Assembly: GCA_036504595.1 (NCBI GenBank)
Contig: DASXUX010000044.1
Coordinates: forward strand, 62,001-126,000
Source: DASXUX01 sp036504595
GTDB taxonomy: Bacteria; Planctomycetota; SZUA-567; H5-PLA8
Length of the DNA: 64,000 nt
Reading direction: 5' to 3'
The notes under the pieces were generated by a model. The model was not told the origin of the DNA, made no database searches, and saw nothing but the letters and a program-made list of their open reading frames with translations. Position numbers and translations under genes: made by a program. The number at the start of each line of letters is the position of its first letter. The stretch's first letter is position 1. This document shows, piece by piece, positions 32,085-39,899 of this stretch.

Positions 32085-33545
32085 GTGGCGATCAAGGTTG
32101 CATTTATCGGCGCGGGCAGTGTGGGCTTTACGCGGACGCTTTTCCGCGACGTGCTCAGCGTACCGGAACTGCAGGACACGCATTTCGCTCTGCATGACAT
32201 CAGCAAACGCAACCTGGATCTGGTCACGCAGCTTTGCCTGAAGGATCTGCGCGTCAACAAGCTCCCTGCGACTGTTGAAGCCACGCTCGACCGGCGCAAG
32301 GCGCTGGATGAGGCCGATTACGTTATCAACTGCACGCGCATCGGCGGGCTGGAAGCGTTCAAGCTCGATGTCGAAATCCCGCTGAAGTACGGCGTCGATC
32401 AGTGCGTGGGCGATACGCTGTGCGCGGGTGGGATCATGTACGGGCAGCGGAACATTCCGTGCATTCTCGATTTCTGCAAAGACATGCGCGACGTTTCGAA
32501 GGACGACGTGCTGTTCCTCAATTACGCCAATCCGATGGCGATGAACACCTGGGCCGCCCTCGACCACGGCGGCGTCGAGATGCTCGGCCTGTGCCACGGC
32601 GTGGAAGGCGGGCACTGGCAGATCGCCAACGTGCTCGGCGCGAAGCACAAAGACGAAGTGGACATCATCTGCGCGGGCATCAACCATCAGACCTGGTACG
32701 TCCGCATTCAGTACAAAGGCCGGCTGATTGGCGCCGACGAGTTGCTTGCGGGGTTCGAGAAACATCCCGAATACAGCAAAACGGAGAAATGCCGCATCGA
32801 CGTGCTGCGACGCTTCGGCTGCTATTGCACGGAATCGAACGGGCATCTTTCCGAGTACGTGCCGTGGTACCGGAAGCGCTCCAAGGAAATCAAGAAGTGG
32901 ATCGACCTGTCGAGCTGGATCAACGGCGAGACCGGCGGCTACCTGCGCGTCTGCACCGAAGGGCGCAATTGGTTTGAGACTGATTTTCCGCAGTGGATGA
33001 AGAAAGAGGACAAGCCGATCGCGAAGGAAAATCGCAGCGGCGAACACGGCAGTTACATCATTGAGGCGCGCGAGACGGGCCGCGTGTACCGCGGGCATTT
33101 CAATGTTCGCAACAACGGCTGCATCAGCAATCTGCCGGACGATTGCGTCGTCGAGGTGCCGGGCTATGTCGATCACAACGGGATTTCGATTCCGCGCGTC
33201 GGCGACTTGCCACTGGCCTGCGCCGCCACGTGTCAGGCAAGCGTCTACGTGCAGCGCATGTCGAAGGAAGCGGCCGTGCGTGGGGATGTGACACTGCTCA
33301 AGCAGGCCATGCTGCACGATCCGCTGTGCGCTGCCGTCTGCGATCCGGAAGAAATCTGGCAGATGGCCGACGAGATGCTCGTGGCCGAAGCCCGCTGGCT
33401 GCCGCAGTACAAGAACGCGATCCTCGATGCCAAGAAGCGCCTGAAGAGCTGCAAGCGCGTGCTCACGAAGGAGTGGAAAGGCGCGGCAAGGTTGCATACG
33501 AAGACGGTGTCGGAGATCAAGGCGGAGATTGCGAAACGGAAGTAA
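32085..33545 (+). CDS. GH4-family NAD-dependent glycosidase (second copy)
   Basis: 486 residues from GTG 32085 (GGGAGGGA upstream). The start VAFIGAGSVGFTRTLFRDVL is the Rossmann motif. LNYANPMAMNTWA, the metal-ligand segment GLCHGVEG and AGINHQTWYV give Cys and His in the expected places. The length and the IGGLEAFKLDVEIPLKYGVD region fit the alpha-galactosidase/alpha-glucosidase/galacturonidase subgroup rather than 6-phospho-glucosidases. It is cytoplasmic and needs NAD+ and Mn2+. It is divergent from the DUF433 gene. Confidence 0.85.
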   Translation: MAIKVAFIGAGSVGFTRTLFRDVLSVPELQDTHFALHDISKRNLDLVTQLCLKDLRVNKLPATVEATLDRRKALDEADYVINCTRIGGLEAFKLDVEIPLKYGVDQCVGDTLCAGGIMYGQRNIPCILDFCKDMRDVSKDDVLFLNYANPMAMNTWAALDHGGVEMLGLCHGVEGGHWQIANVLGAKHKDEVDIICAGINHQTWYVRIQYKGRLIGADELLAGFEKHPEYSKTEKCRIDVLRRFGCYCTESNGHLSEYVPWYRKRSKEIKKWIDLSSWINGETGGYLRVCTEGRNWFETDFPQWMKKEDKPIAKENRSGEHGSYIIEARETGRVYRGHFNVRNNGCISNLPDDCVVEVPGYVDHNGISIPRVGDLPLACAATCQASVYVQRMSKEAAVRGDVTLLKQAMLHDPLCAAVCDPEEIWQMADEMLVAEARWLPQYKNAILDAKKRLKSCKRVLTKEWKGAARLHTKTVSEIKAEIAKRK

Positions 33546-33555
33546 AAACATCTAA

Positions 33556-33584
33556 CCACAGAGGACGCGGAGGACACAGAGGCG
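33556..33584 (+). repeat. Heptamer array (CAGAGGA-type)
   Basis: CACAGAG, GACGCGG, AGGACAC, AGAGGCG units lie 10 bases after the second GH4 stop. Confidence 0.7.
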
Positions 33585-33601
33585 GGTTTATAGTTCATGG
33601 T

Positions 33602-34090
33602 TCATGGTTTGCAATTGCTGCGCCTGCGGGTGGCCAGCCACTCCAACGCGCAGTAGACGGTGAGCAGGATTGTGAGCGCGGCTAGTGAATTGGCGGCTAG
33701 CGCACGGTGGTTTAAGTCGCACGCGCCGAGCACATCGGGAGTTCCTGACAACCATTTGAGCACCTGTGCGTCCAGGAATTCGACTGGCCATCCGTAATAG
33801 GCGCTCTCAGGAAAACGGACTCTGGGTGTCGCGTTCGTCCAATAAAGCACTCCGACCACGAACATTAGCACCACTGCTGTGCTGAGATGGATCTGCAGGC
33901 GCGCGGAATGATGGGCTTTCGGGCGGCACACCCCGGCCGTGGCGCAGAGAGGGCTGACACACAGGCACCACTTGATCAGGGGTATGACGTACTCTGAGCC
34001 GCACCCATTAATGACTGGAAGGCAGATTGCCTGTGCGAAGGCGAGCACCAGGAACACACCAGCGCAAAGAAACCAGCACTTACGGGCCAT
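33602..34090 (-). CDS. Small membrane protein of unknown function
   Basis: 162 residues with an N-terminal hydrophobic segment (CWFLCAGVFLVLAFAQAICL) and further spans (HLSTAVVLMFVVGVLYW, ALAANSLAALTILLTVYCAL). The likely arrangement is three or four membrane helices with a non-cytoplasmic loop WTNATPRVRFPESAYYGWPV. GGAG lies 5 bases before the ATG. There are many Cys residues (nine). No family recognised; translation statistics support a gene but not strongly. Confidence 0.5.
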   Translation of the reverse strand: MARKCWFLCAGVFLVLAFAQAICLPVINGCGSEYVIPLIKWCLCVSPLCATAGVCRPKAHHSARLQIHLSTAVVLMFVVGVLYWTNATPRVRFPESAYYGWPVEFLDAQVLKWLSGTPDVLGACDLNHRALAANSLAALTILLTVYCALEWLATRRRSNCKP

Positions 34091-34137
34091 CTTTCGCTCC
34101 GCAGATGTTACGTGCGCGCGATAGCTTTGGTTCGCCG

Positions 34138-34177
34138 CAACTGACTACTGACTACTGACTACTGACTACTGACTACT
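34138..34177 (+). repeat. Heptamer array (unit TGACTAC)
   Basis: Five near-perfect TGACTAC units. Read on the minus strand they contain TAGTCAG, and the TAG that stops the propeller-like gene at 34173 is the first unit. Confidence 0.9.
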
Positions 34178-35228
34178 CCCCCAGCACTCCCTTCACCCGG
34201 AACATCTCGCCGAATTCCTTGCCCAGGTGCATGTCTTTGCCGTTTTCGCTGGTGATCAGCAGGTCGTTCTTGTCCCAGCAGATGCCTTCGGTCTGGCCGT
34301 GGAAGCCGAGGCGCACGCGGCGGAGGAGCTTGAAAATTGAGGCGATGCCTTCGGGGGTCTGAGCGATCTTCTCGAAGGGCTCGGGCAGATCGATCACGAC
34401 GACGCTGAGATAATTGAGCAGCGCCAAATGGCGGCCGTCGTCGGTCAGGGATGCGGCGGTGACGATGCTGAAGGTTTTCGTTTCGGTGAGGAACTCGGCT
34501 TCGACAGCCTCGGTAGGGCAGGCCTCCGGCAACGGCAGGCGGTAGAAGCGCGTGCCGTCCATTTCCTTAGTAAAGAGGTAGGCGTTACCGGCGCGCGTGA
34601 CGAGGCCCTCGGCATCGAAGGGGCCTTGGCCTTTCGGGTAGCGAAAGCGGAAGGCCTGCACGTCTTTCACGGCATCGTTCGCATCGAGCGCGTCGGGTTC
34701 GGCGAAGCGATAGAGCACGATAAATGCACGCTTCTTGAAGTTGTCGCCGATGTCGCACATGACGATGCGCCCTTTTTCGTCCATCGAGATTTCTTCCCAA
34801 TCGACGTTGGTCGCGTTGGGGATGGGCACTTCGCGAATCAGCTTGCCCTTGCCGTCGATGGCGAAGATGCGTGCGGAGTCGCCGGAGTCGTTGTGCGTCC
34901 AGAAGATGTCCTTGTCGGGGTAGCGCTTGCTCTTGGCGATGCCGGAGGATTCATCGATGGCTTTGGGCAAAGGGCTGATGAACTCCACGGGCGGAAGGAG
35001 CGTCGCGGGTTTCAAGGGCTCCTCAGCGGCGCAGAGTGAGGCAGCAAGCATGATCGTGAGCGGCGCGAAAAGGACCGCAAGCCCGGCTAAAGCCGGCTGA
35101 GTACTTTGTCGCAGCCACTCACCACCAGCTAAAGCTGGTGGCAAACAACAGCCAGAAGCCGCCTGACGGCGGCTAAGAGACCGGCGAGTGTAGGGCTCGA
35201 CAATATGTTTCTGGGCGAGCAGCGTCAT
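34173..35228 (-). CDS. Exported beta-propeller-like protein
   Basis: 351 residues. The conserved part starts near residue 80: SPLPKAIDESSGIAKSKRYP, DIFWTHNDSGDSARIFAIDG, NVDWEEISMDEKGRIVMCDI and GPFDAEGLVTRAGNAYLFTK. This pattern (ESSGIA..., THNDSGD, DWEdia, IGDN) is a widespread uncharacterised six-bladed propeller family akin to SdiA-regulated/esterase-like proteins. The signal-peptide core LAVLFAPLTIMLAASLCAAE lies about 50 residues in. What precedes it, RRQAASGCCLPPALAGGEWL and neighbouring residues, is translated from three small palindromes (35091-35175). The start codon is therefore doubtful. Confidence 0.7.
   Translation of the reverse strand: MTLLAQKHIVEPYTRRSLSRRQAASGCCLPPALAGGEWLRQSTQPALAGLAVLFAPLTIMLAASLCAAEEPLKPATLLPPVEFISPLPKAIDESSGIAKSKRYPDKDIFWTHNDSGDSARIFAIDGKGKLIREVPIPNATNVDWEEISMDEKGRIVMCDIGDNFKKRAFIVLYRFAEPDALDANDAVKDVQAFRFRYPKGQGPFDAEGLVTRAGNAYLFTKEMDGTRFYRLPLPEACPTEAVEAEFLTETKTFSIVTAASLTDDGRHLALLNYLSVVVIDLPEPFEKIAQTPEGIASIFKLLRRVRLGFHGQTEGICWDKNDLLITSENGKDMHLGKEFGEMFRVKGVLGE
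35091..35175. repeat. Cluster of three small palindromes at the propeller-gene start
   Basis: A CCGGCT/AGCCGG hairpin near 35094-35110, a perfect CCACCAGCT/AGCTGGTGG hairpin (35122-35130, 35133-35141) and GCCGCC/GGCGGC near 35159-35174 follow one another. They are translated as part of the N-terminus if ATG 35228 is used. Confidence 0.7.
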
Positions 35229-35327
35229 ACTAGAATGATGGTCCGGGAATTATGGAAGGCAAGCACGATGATTCTGAAAACTGGGATCGCGCTCAAGGAT
35301 GATGCGCTTCGCGGTTCGGCGGTGTTG

Positions 35328-35347
35328 GTCATTAGTCATTAGTCTAC
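35328..35347 (+). repeat. Heptamer array (unit GTCATTA) supplying a stop codon
   Basis: GTCATTA, GTCATTA, GTCTACC; the complement TAG of the last unit is the stop of the HI0933-type gene at 35344. Confidence 0.75.
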
Positions 35348-36666
35348 CTGGCGCCGCTGCCTCCTGCCGACTTGCTCTTCTCGGCAGCTTTCAATCCCGC
35401 CAGATAGCCCGTCGAAAACGCCGCCTGCAGGTTGAAGCCGCCGCAGCGGCCAGTCAGGTCGAGGATCTCGCCGGCGAAAAACAGCGCGGGGGAAAGTTTC
35501 GATTCGAGAGTGGCCGGATCGACGCCGCTCCATTCAATGCCCCCGGCCGTGACCTCGCCGTATTCCATGCCGCGCGTGCCGGTGACGGTCAGCCTCGTCT
35601 TCTTCAGCAGGTCGAGTGTCTTCGCGCGCGCCGTCTTCGGCAGTCGGCACATCACCAGCTTGCCGTCAGCGCCCAAGTTCGCTTCCAGGAACTCCAGCAA
35701 TCGCGCCGGCATCATTCCATCAAGCGCACGCGCGAGCGTGCGCTGCGGAAACTGCCGCGCGCGTTCGAGCAACTGTTTGTCGAGATCCTCACGCTTCAAG
35801 TCCGGAAAATAATCGATCGTCAGCAGCGCCTTCGGCAGCTTGGACGCGACGAACACATTCGACACGTCGAGAATCGCCGGCCCCGAAATGCCAAAGTGCG
35901 TATAAAGAATCTCGGCGCGTTCAGTGCACAGGGGCTTGCTTCCGGTCGGAATACTCCACAGCGAGACTTCCGCATCCGGCCACGCCAAGCCCTGAATCGT
36001 GCGCGGCCAGGACTCCTGGACGGCAAGTCCCACCAGGGCCGCGCGTAGTTCCGTTACTTGATGGCCAAAGCTGCGCGCCCAATCGTAACCGTCGCCCGTC
36101 GAACCGGTGCCCGGATAGCTCAACCCGCCCGTGCACACGACGACGGCTTTCGCGCGCCGCTGCTCGTCGAAATCGGCGAACTTTCCTTCGAGCACAAACG
36201 ATTCCGCATCGCGCCGCAGCGAAACAATCCGCGCATTCTGCACCAGCGCTCCGCCGGCCTTCTCCAGTTCGGAAACCAGCGCGCGCACAACATCTGTTCC
36301 ACGTCCGCTTTTTGTGTAGAGTCGATAATCGCGCTCCACCTGGCCTTCGATGCCATAGGCCGCGAGCATCGCGATCAGATCGTCTTTGGAAAACGCGCGC
36401 AGCGCATGGCCGAGCATTCCCGCGTTCTTGTCGCCAAATTTTCGAACGAACTCGCGCGCTTCCAGCGTATTCGTGAAGTTGCAGCGCCCGCCGCCGGAGA
36501 TCGCGATCTTCTTGCCCGGCGTCTTCATGCGTTCGTAGACAACCGTTCGCGCGCCGCTCCGCGCCGCCGCGATGCCCGCCAGCAGCCCCGCTCCGCCCGC
36601 GCCGGTCACCGCGACGTCGGCGATGTCTCTCTTGGGATCGAAGGATGGGTTAGCGGTCGTAGTCAC
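35344..36666 (-). CDS. HI0933/BaiN-type NAD(P)/FAD-dependent oxidoreductase
   Basis: 440 residues from GTG 36666, with GGAG 8 bases upstream; the open frame before it contains no plausible start. ADVAVTGAGGAGLLAGIAAA has the GxGxxG dinucleotide fold. RMKTPGKKIAISGGGRCNFT is diagnostic of the HI0933 family, and CTGGLSYPGTGSTGDGYDWA is the second family motif. FFAGEILDLTGRCGGFNLQA at the C-terminus binds FAD. Family members are flavoproteins of little-known substrate, some reducing bile-acid intermediates. It is probably cytoplasmic and monocistronic, divergent from PabA/TrpG. Confidence 0.88.
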   Translation of the reverse strand: MTTTANPSFDPKRDIADVAVTGAGGAGLLAGIAAARSGARTVVYERMKTPGKKIAISGGGRCNFTNTLEAREFVRKFGDKNAGMLGHALRAFSKDDLIAMLAAYGIEGQVERDYRLYTKSGRGTDVVRALVSELEKAGGALVQNARIVSLRRDAESFVLEGKFADFDEQRRAKAVVVCTGGLSYPGTGSTGDGYDWARSFGHQVTELRAALVGLAVQESWPRTIQGLAWPDAEVSLWSIPTGSKPLCTERAEILYTHFGISGPAILDVSNVFVASKLPKALLTIDYFPDLKREDLDKQLLERARQFPQRTLARALDGMMPARLLEFLEANLGADGKLVMCRLPKTARAKTLDLLKKTRLTVTGTRGMEYGEVTAGGIEWSGVDPATLESKLSPALFFAGEILDLTGRCGGFNLQAAFSTGYLAGLKAAEKSKSAGGSGAR

Positions 36667-36798
36667 TGGCTCTCCATAAGAACGAGTATACGTTCTTCGA
36701 GCGTTGTTGCCAGAAGGTGCGGAGCCGTGCGCGGGGGCGAGGGCATCTGGCCGCTTCATTCTTGTAACTTGCGGCGCTGCCGCAAACCCCTCCCCCGG

Positions 36799-36821
36799 CC
36801 CCTCCCCTCGGCGGGGAGGGG
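36799..36821 (+). repeat. Family-C hairpin (CCCCTCCCC/GGGGAGGGG)
   Basis: Perfect 9-bp arms (36799-36807, 36813-36821) with a 5-base loop in the divergent region between the flavoprotein and pabA/trpG. Confidence 0.7.
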
Positions 36822-36914
36822 AGAACAGCGGAGGGTTGTGCTACGCGTTTTGCAAACCATCGGCCCAGCCGCTAACATATCTGCCGATGCCGCTAGCCGA
36901 AAAGGAGCAGTCTT

Positions 36915-37556
36915 GTGATCCTCGTCATCGATAACTACGATTCGTTTACCTACAACCTCGTGCAGGCCCTCGGCACGCTCGGCGCGGATCTGAAGGTCGT
37001 TCGCAACGACAAGATCGCCATCGCCGGCATCAAGAAGCTCAAGCCCGAGAAGATTATCATTTCGCCCGGCCCGTGCACGCCGAACGAAGCGGGCGTCTCG
37101 GTCGAAACCATCCGCACCTTTGCCGGAAAACTTCCGATTCTCGGCGTGTGCCTCGGCCATCAATCCATCGCGGCGGCTTTCGGCGCCGTCGTCGATCGAG
37201 CGGACCGCCTGATGCACGGCAAGACTTCGCAGATCGTTCACGATGGCAAAGGGCTTTACGAAGGCCTGCCCAATCCGTTTCAGGCGACGCGCTACCATTC
37301 GCTGATCGTCAAGGAGCACACGCTGCCGGCGTTCCTGAAAGTCGTCTCGCGCACGCAGGACCAGAATGAAGTCATGGGCATTCGGCACGTCACCTGGCCG
37401 CTGGAAGGCGTGCAGTTCCACCCCGAAAGTTTCCTGACGATCGACGGCGTGAAACTGCTTCGCAATTTCCTGGAAGGCGAATTCTTCTCGATCAAGCGCG
37501 GCGCCGGATCGGCTAAGCCAGCCCTAAGCCGCGCGCGCAGCGCGGCCACGTGGTAA
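36915..37556 (+). CDS. pabA/trpG: Glutamine amidotransferase of aminodeoxychorismate/anthranilate synthase (PabA/TrpG)
   Basis: 213 residues from GTG 36915, preceded by AAAAGGAG. ILVIDNYDSFTYNLVQALGT is the family N-terminus. The class I triad is present: Cys79 (GVCLGHQS), His169 and Glu171 (FHPES). It supplies ammonia from glutamine to chorismate-using synthases. The partner (TrpE or PabB) is not in the window, so the folate or tryptophan branch cannot be decided. The C-terminal ~20 residues (GAGSAKPALSRARSAATW) are an unconserved low-complexity extension. The neighbouring downstream gene is tilS. Confidence 0.9.
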   Translation: MILVIDNYDSFTYNLVQALGTLGADLKVVRNDKIAIAGIKKLKPEKIIISPGPCTPNEAGVSVETIRTFAGKLPILGVCLGHQSIAAAFGAVVDRADRLMHGKTSQIVHDGKGLYEGLPNPFQATRYHSLIVKEHTLPAFLKVVSRTQDQNEVMGIRHVTWPLEGVQFHPESFLTIDGVKLLRNFLEGEFFSIKRGAGSAKPALSRARSAATW

Positions 37557-37561
37557 CGGCT

Positions 37562-37592
37562 CACCGCAGAGGACGCGGATGACGCAGAGGAG
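37562..37592 (+). repeat. Heptamer array (CGCAGAG-type) between pabA/trpG and tilS
   Basis: CGCAGAG, GACGCGG, ATGACGC, AGAGGAG. The final AGAGGAG doubles as the ribosome-binding sequence of tilS, whose ATG is at 37599. Confidence 0.75.
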
Positions 37593-37598
37593 ATTCAT

Positions 37599-38738
37599 AT
37601 GCGGCTTCCTTTGCGTGTCGCTACTGAAATCCGCGCTCGTCAACTCATCGCGCCGTGCGAACGCGTCCTGATCGCGCTCAGCGGCGGGCCTGATTCGGTC
37701 GCGCTGCTGCACTGCCTGCTCGAACTTTCGCGGAAACGCGATCTCGCCTTCACGCTGACCGCCGCGCACCTGCATCACGGCCTGCGCGGGAAGGCCGCCG
37801 ACGCCGACCAGCGTTTTTGCGAGAAACTCTGCGCGAGTCTCAACATCCCGCTGCTCTGTGCTCGTGTGGACACGCCCAAACTGGTGAAGCATCTGAAGCG
37901 TTCGCGCGAAGAAGCCGCGCGCATCGCTCGCCATGAATTTCTCGCGCAAGCCGCCGCACAGACCCAAAGCACGTGCGTGGCTGTCGCGCATCACGCTGAC
38001 GACCGCATCGAAACGCTGCTGTACCGACTCTGCCGCGGCACCGGCCTGGCCGGCCTGCAAGGAATTTCCTGGACGGGCCCGCTGCGGCTGGAAGGGCAGC
38101 CGGACGTGGCAGAGTGGATTAAGTGGGCTACCCCTCACTCCGGTCTCGGCGGCGGTGCCGCAGCCGAATGGCTCGCTCGGCCCTCTCCCGCAAGGGGAGA
38201 GGGGAATCCTCGCGTCGTCCGCCCGCTGCTGGCTTGCACGCGAGCTGAAATCCTCGAGTACCTGAAATCGAAGCGCCAGCCGTTCTGCACCGACAAGTCC
38301 AATCTCGATACGTCGATTCCGCGCAACGCGATTCGCAACCTCATACTTCCGGCGCTCGAAGAAAGAGCTCATCCGGGCGTTCGATCGGCGCTGTGGCGTC
38401 TGGCGGAGGAGGCCGAGTGCGCAGCCGAGACTCGCATCTGGCGCCGGCAATGGCTCATCGCACTCGCCAGCGCTGCGAATCACGACGAACTCACGTTGCC
38501 GATCACCGCTTTGCCACCGACATCCGAAGAACTCACCGAAATCCTGGAGACGCTGCAAGCGCTCTGGCGTCTCCCCGGCGGCGGCTTCACGCGCAAACAT
38601 TCCGACGCTCTGCGCGCGCTCTTCGAACCGCACAGCGGGCCGAAACAGCTCGATCTGCCCGGTGCGATCGGTGCCGAGCGGCGCGGGAAATCCGTGAGCC
38701 TGCGGCGTCTGTCTTCAGTAGAAGATCTCACCAAATGA
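37599..38738 (+). CDS. tilS: tRNA(Ile)-lysidine synthase TilS
   Basis: 379 residues. The PP-loop SGGPDSVAL (28-36), HLHHGLRG, REEAARIARHEFL and VAVAHHADDRIETLLYRLCR identify TilS, which makes lysidine at C34 of tRNA-Ile(CAU) and is essential in most bacteria. RPLLACTRAEILEYLKSKRQ and NLDTSIPRNAIRNLILPAL close the catalytic domain. Between the two conserved blocks, where family members have a short turn, about 30 extra residues (around 177-207) include LARPSPARGEGNP, the translation of a family-C palindrome. They lie in the loop before RVVRPLL. The ribosome-binding sequence is provided by a heptamer array. Confidence 0.9.
   Translation: MRLPLRVATEIRARQLIAPCERVLIALSGGPDSVALLHCLLELSRKRDLAFTLTAAHLHHGLRGKAADADQRFCEKLCASLNIPLLCARVDTPKLVKHLKRSREEAARIARHEFLAQAAAQTQSTCVAVAHHADDRIETLLYRLCRGTGLAGLQGISWTGPLRLEGQPDVAEWIKWATPHSGLGGGAAAEWLARPSPARGEGNPRVVRPLLACTRAEILEYLKSKRQPFCTDKSNLDTSIPRNAIRNLILPALEERAHPGVRSALWRLAEEAECAAETRIWRRQWLIALASAANHDELTLPITALPPTSEELTEILETLQALWRLPGGGFTRKHSDALRALFEPHSGPKQLDLPGAIGAERRGKSVSLRRLSSVEDLTK
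38181..38203 (+). repeat. Family-C palindrome inside tilS
   Basis: Perfect 9-bp arms CCCTCTCCC (38181-38189) and GGGAGAGGG (38195-38203) are read in frame as PSPARGEG. Confidence 0.8.
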
Positions 38739-38741
38739 AAA

Positions 38742-38789
38742 CGCAGAGAACTTTTTCTATTCTCTGCGCCTCCGCGTCTCTGCGGTGAA
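38742..38789. terminator. Bidirectional terminator candidate built from the CGCAGAG repeat
   Basis: Perfect 9-bp arms CGCAGAGAA (38742-38750) and TTCTCTGCG (38760-38768) with CTTTTTCTA as loop lie 4 bases after the tilS stop and before the convergent cyclase-fold gene. Further heptamers continue to 38789. Confidence 0.7.
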
Positions 38790-38791
38790 AA

Positions 38792-39847
38792 TTAGCGTTG
38801 ATAGATCGGCAGATACCGGTACGGAATCCCCAGGATCAGGACGCACATCGCGCTGTCCCAGAGGCCATAGCGCTCGTCGCTGACTTTGTATTCACCGCGC
38901 TCGGGGCCGGTGGTCTTCTGGCCTTTGACGATTTGCTGCGCGATGTCCGGGTACCACTTCGTCCAGTAGCTCTTGAAGTCCTTCAGCGCGCCGCATTGGT
39001 ACATCGCTTGAGCGGCGTAGTAATGGCCGTAGATGAACCAGCGCTTGTCTTCTTTCTTCTCGCGCGTCTTCATCAGGTACTCGACAGCGCCCTTCAGGTC
39101 GTACTCCTTATATTGACCGCACAGCATCATGCTCATCAGGCCGGCCGCCGTCGTGGACCACGTCTTCCCGCCGTGCGGCTGGTAGGAGAACCCCGACAGC
39201 CCGTCGTTGTCGCGCTCCGACCCGCAGGTTTTCACATAAGCGATCGCGCGGTCGATGACATCGCGCGGAACGTTGATGCCCGCGTCCTTTGCCGCGCGCA
39301 GAGCCAGCAGTTCCATGACCGTGACGGACAAATCATCATCGTAGATTCGCGGCTGATAGCGCCAGCCGCCTTTGTCGTTCTGGGTGCGAATGATCAGTTC
39401 GATCGCGTTCTTTAGCTTGTCGTGAATGCGCTTGTCGCGCGTCTGGCCCCACGCTTCGGCCAGGCAGATCGCCGCCAGCCCGTGGTGATACATGACGTAT
39501 TGTTCGGTCCGCCCGCGGAAGAGCAGCCCCGAAGGCTGCGCGCTCGCCAGCAGGTAATCGATGCTTTTGGCGACGTTCTTTCCGTAGGGCCCTTCGCCCG
39601 GAAGATTGCCCGCCACCATCCACGCCAGCACGCACGCCGCCACAATGCCCGTCTGCCCGCCGCGATCGCCCGCGAACGACCCGTCCGCTCGCTGCCGCGA
39701 CGCCAGAAGCTGCAACGCCATCTGAATCGACGTCTTGCCTTCGCGCGAAAGCTCGACCTCGCCGACGTTGGCCGCCTGCGCCACGGAACAGCCCAGCGCG
39801 AGGTTCAGCACCGCCGTCCAGATGAGTAATCTAATCGTCAGGCGCAT
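38792..39847 (-). CDS. Exported terpenoid-cyclase-fold (prenyltransferase/squalene oxidase repeat) protein
   Basis: 351 residues. The signal peptide is IRLLIWTAVLNLALGCSVAQAA. It has repeated alpha/alpha-toroid motifs of the type QxxDGSF: ALQLLASRQRADGSFAGDRG, TQNDKGGWRYQP, RDNDGLSGFSYQP and YLMKTREKKEDKRWFIYG. The family is frequent in planctomycetes as secreted proteins of unknown role. The DxDD acid motif of true cyclases is not found; YDDDLSV is present instead and is not in the same position with certainty. It is probably periplasmic and structural or binding. It is followed on the same strand by the giant coiled-coil gene upstream. Confidence 0.8.
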   Translation of the reverse strand: MRLTIRLLIWTAVLNLALGCSVAQAANVGEVELSREGKTSIQMALQLLASRQRADGSFAGDRGGQTGIVAACVLAWMVAGNLPGEGPYGKNVAKSIDYLLASAQPSGLLFRGRTEQYVMYHHGLAAICLAEAWGQTRDKRIHDKLKNAIELIIRTQNDKGGWRYQPRIYDDDLSVTVMELLALRAAKDAGINVPRDVIDRAIAYVKTCGSERDNDGLSGFSYQPHGGKTWSTTAAGLMSMMLCGQYKEYDLKGAVEYLMKTREKKEDKRWFIYGHYYAAQAMYQCGALKDFKSYWTKWYPDIAQQIVKGQKTTGPERGEYKVSDERYGLWDSAMCVLILGIPYRYLPIYQR

Positions 39848-39862
39848 GTGAAGGCTTTCCGT

Positions 39863-39899
39863 TCAATCCGCAATCCGAATTCCGCAATCCGCAATCCGT
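39863..39899 (-). repeat. Heptamer array (unit CCGCAAT)
   Basis: CCGCAAT, CCGAATT, CCGCAAT, CCGCAAT lie between the end of the coiled-coil gene (39900) and the start of the cyclase-fold gene. Confidence 0.8.

Noticed and set aside
31701..33551. 616-codon minus-strand frame running through the second GH4 gene
   Set aside because: Only its last 77 codons, the DUF433 protein with its own ATG at 31934, are real; the rest is antisense to GH4.
34138..34177. Possible CRISPR array
   Set aside because: Units are 7 bp without spacers and no cas gene is nearby; these are simple tandem heptamers.
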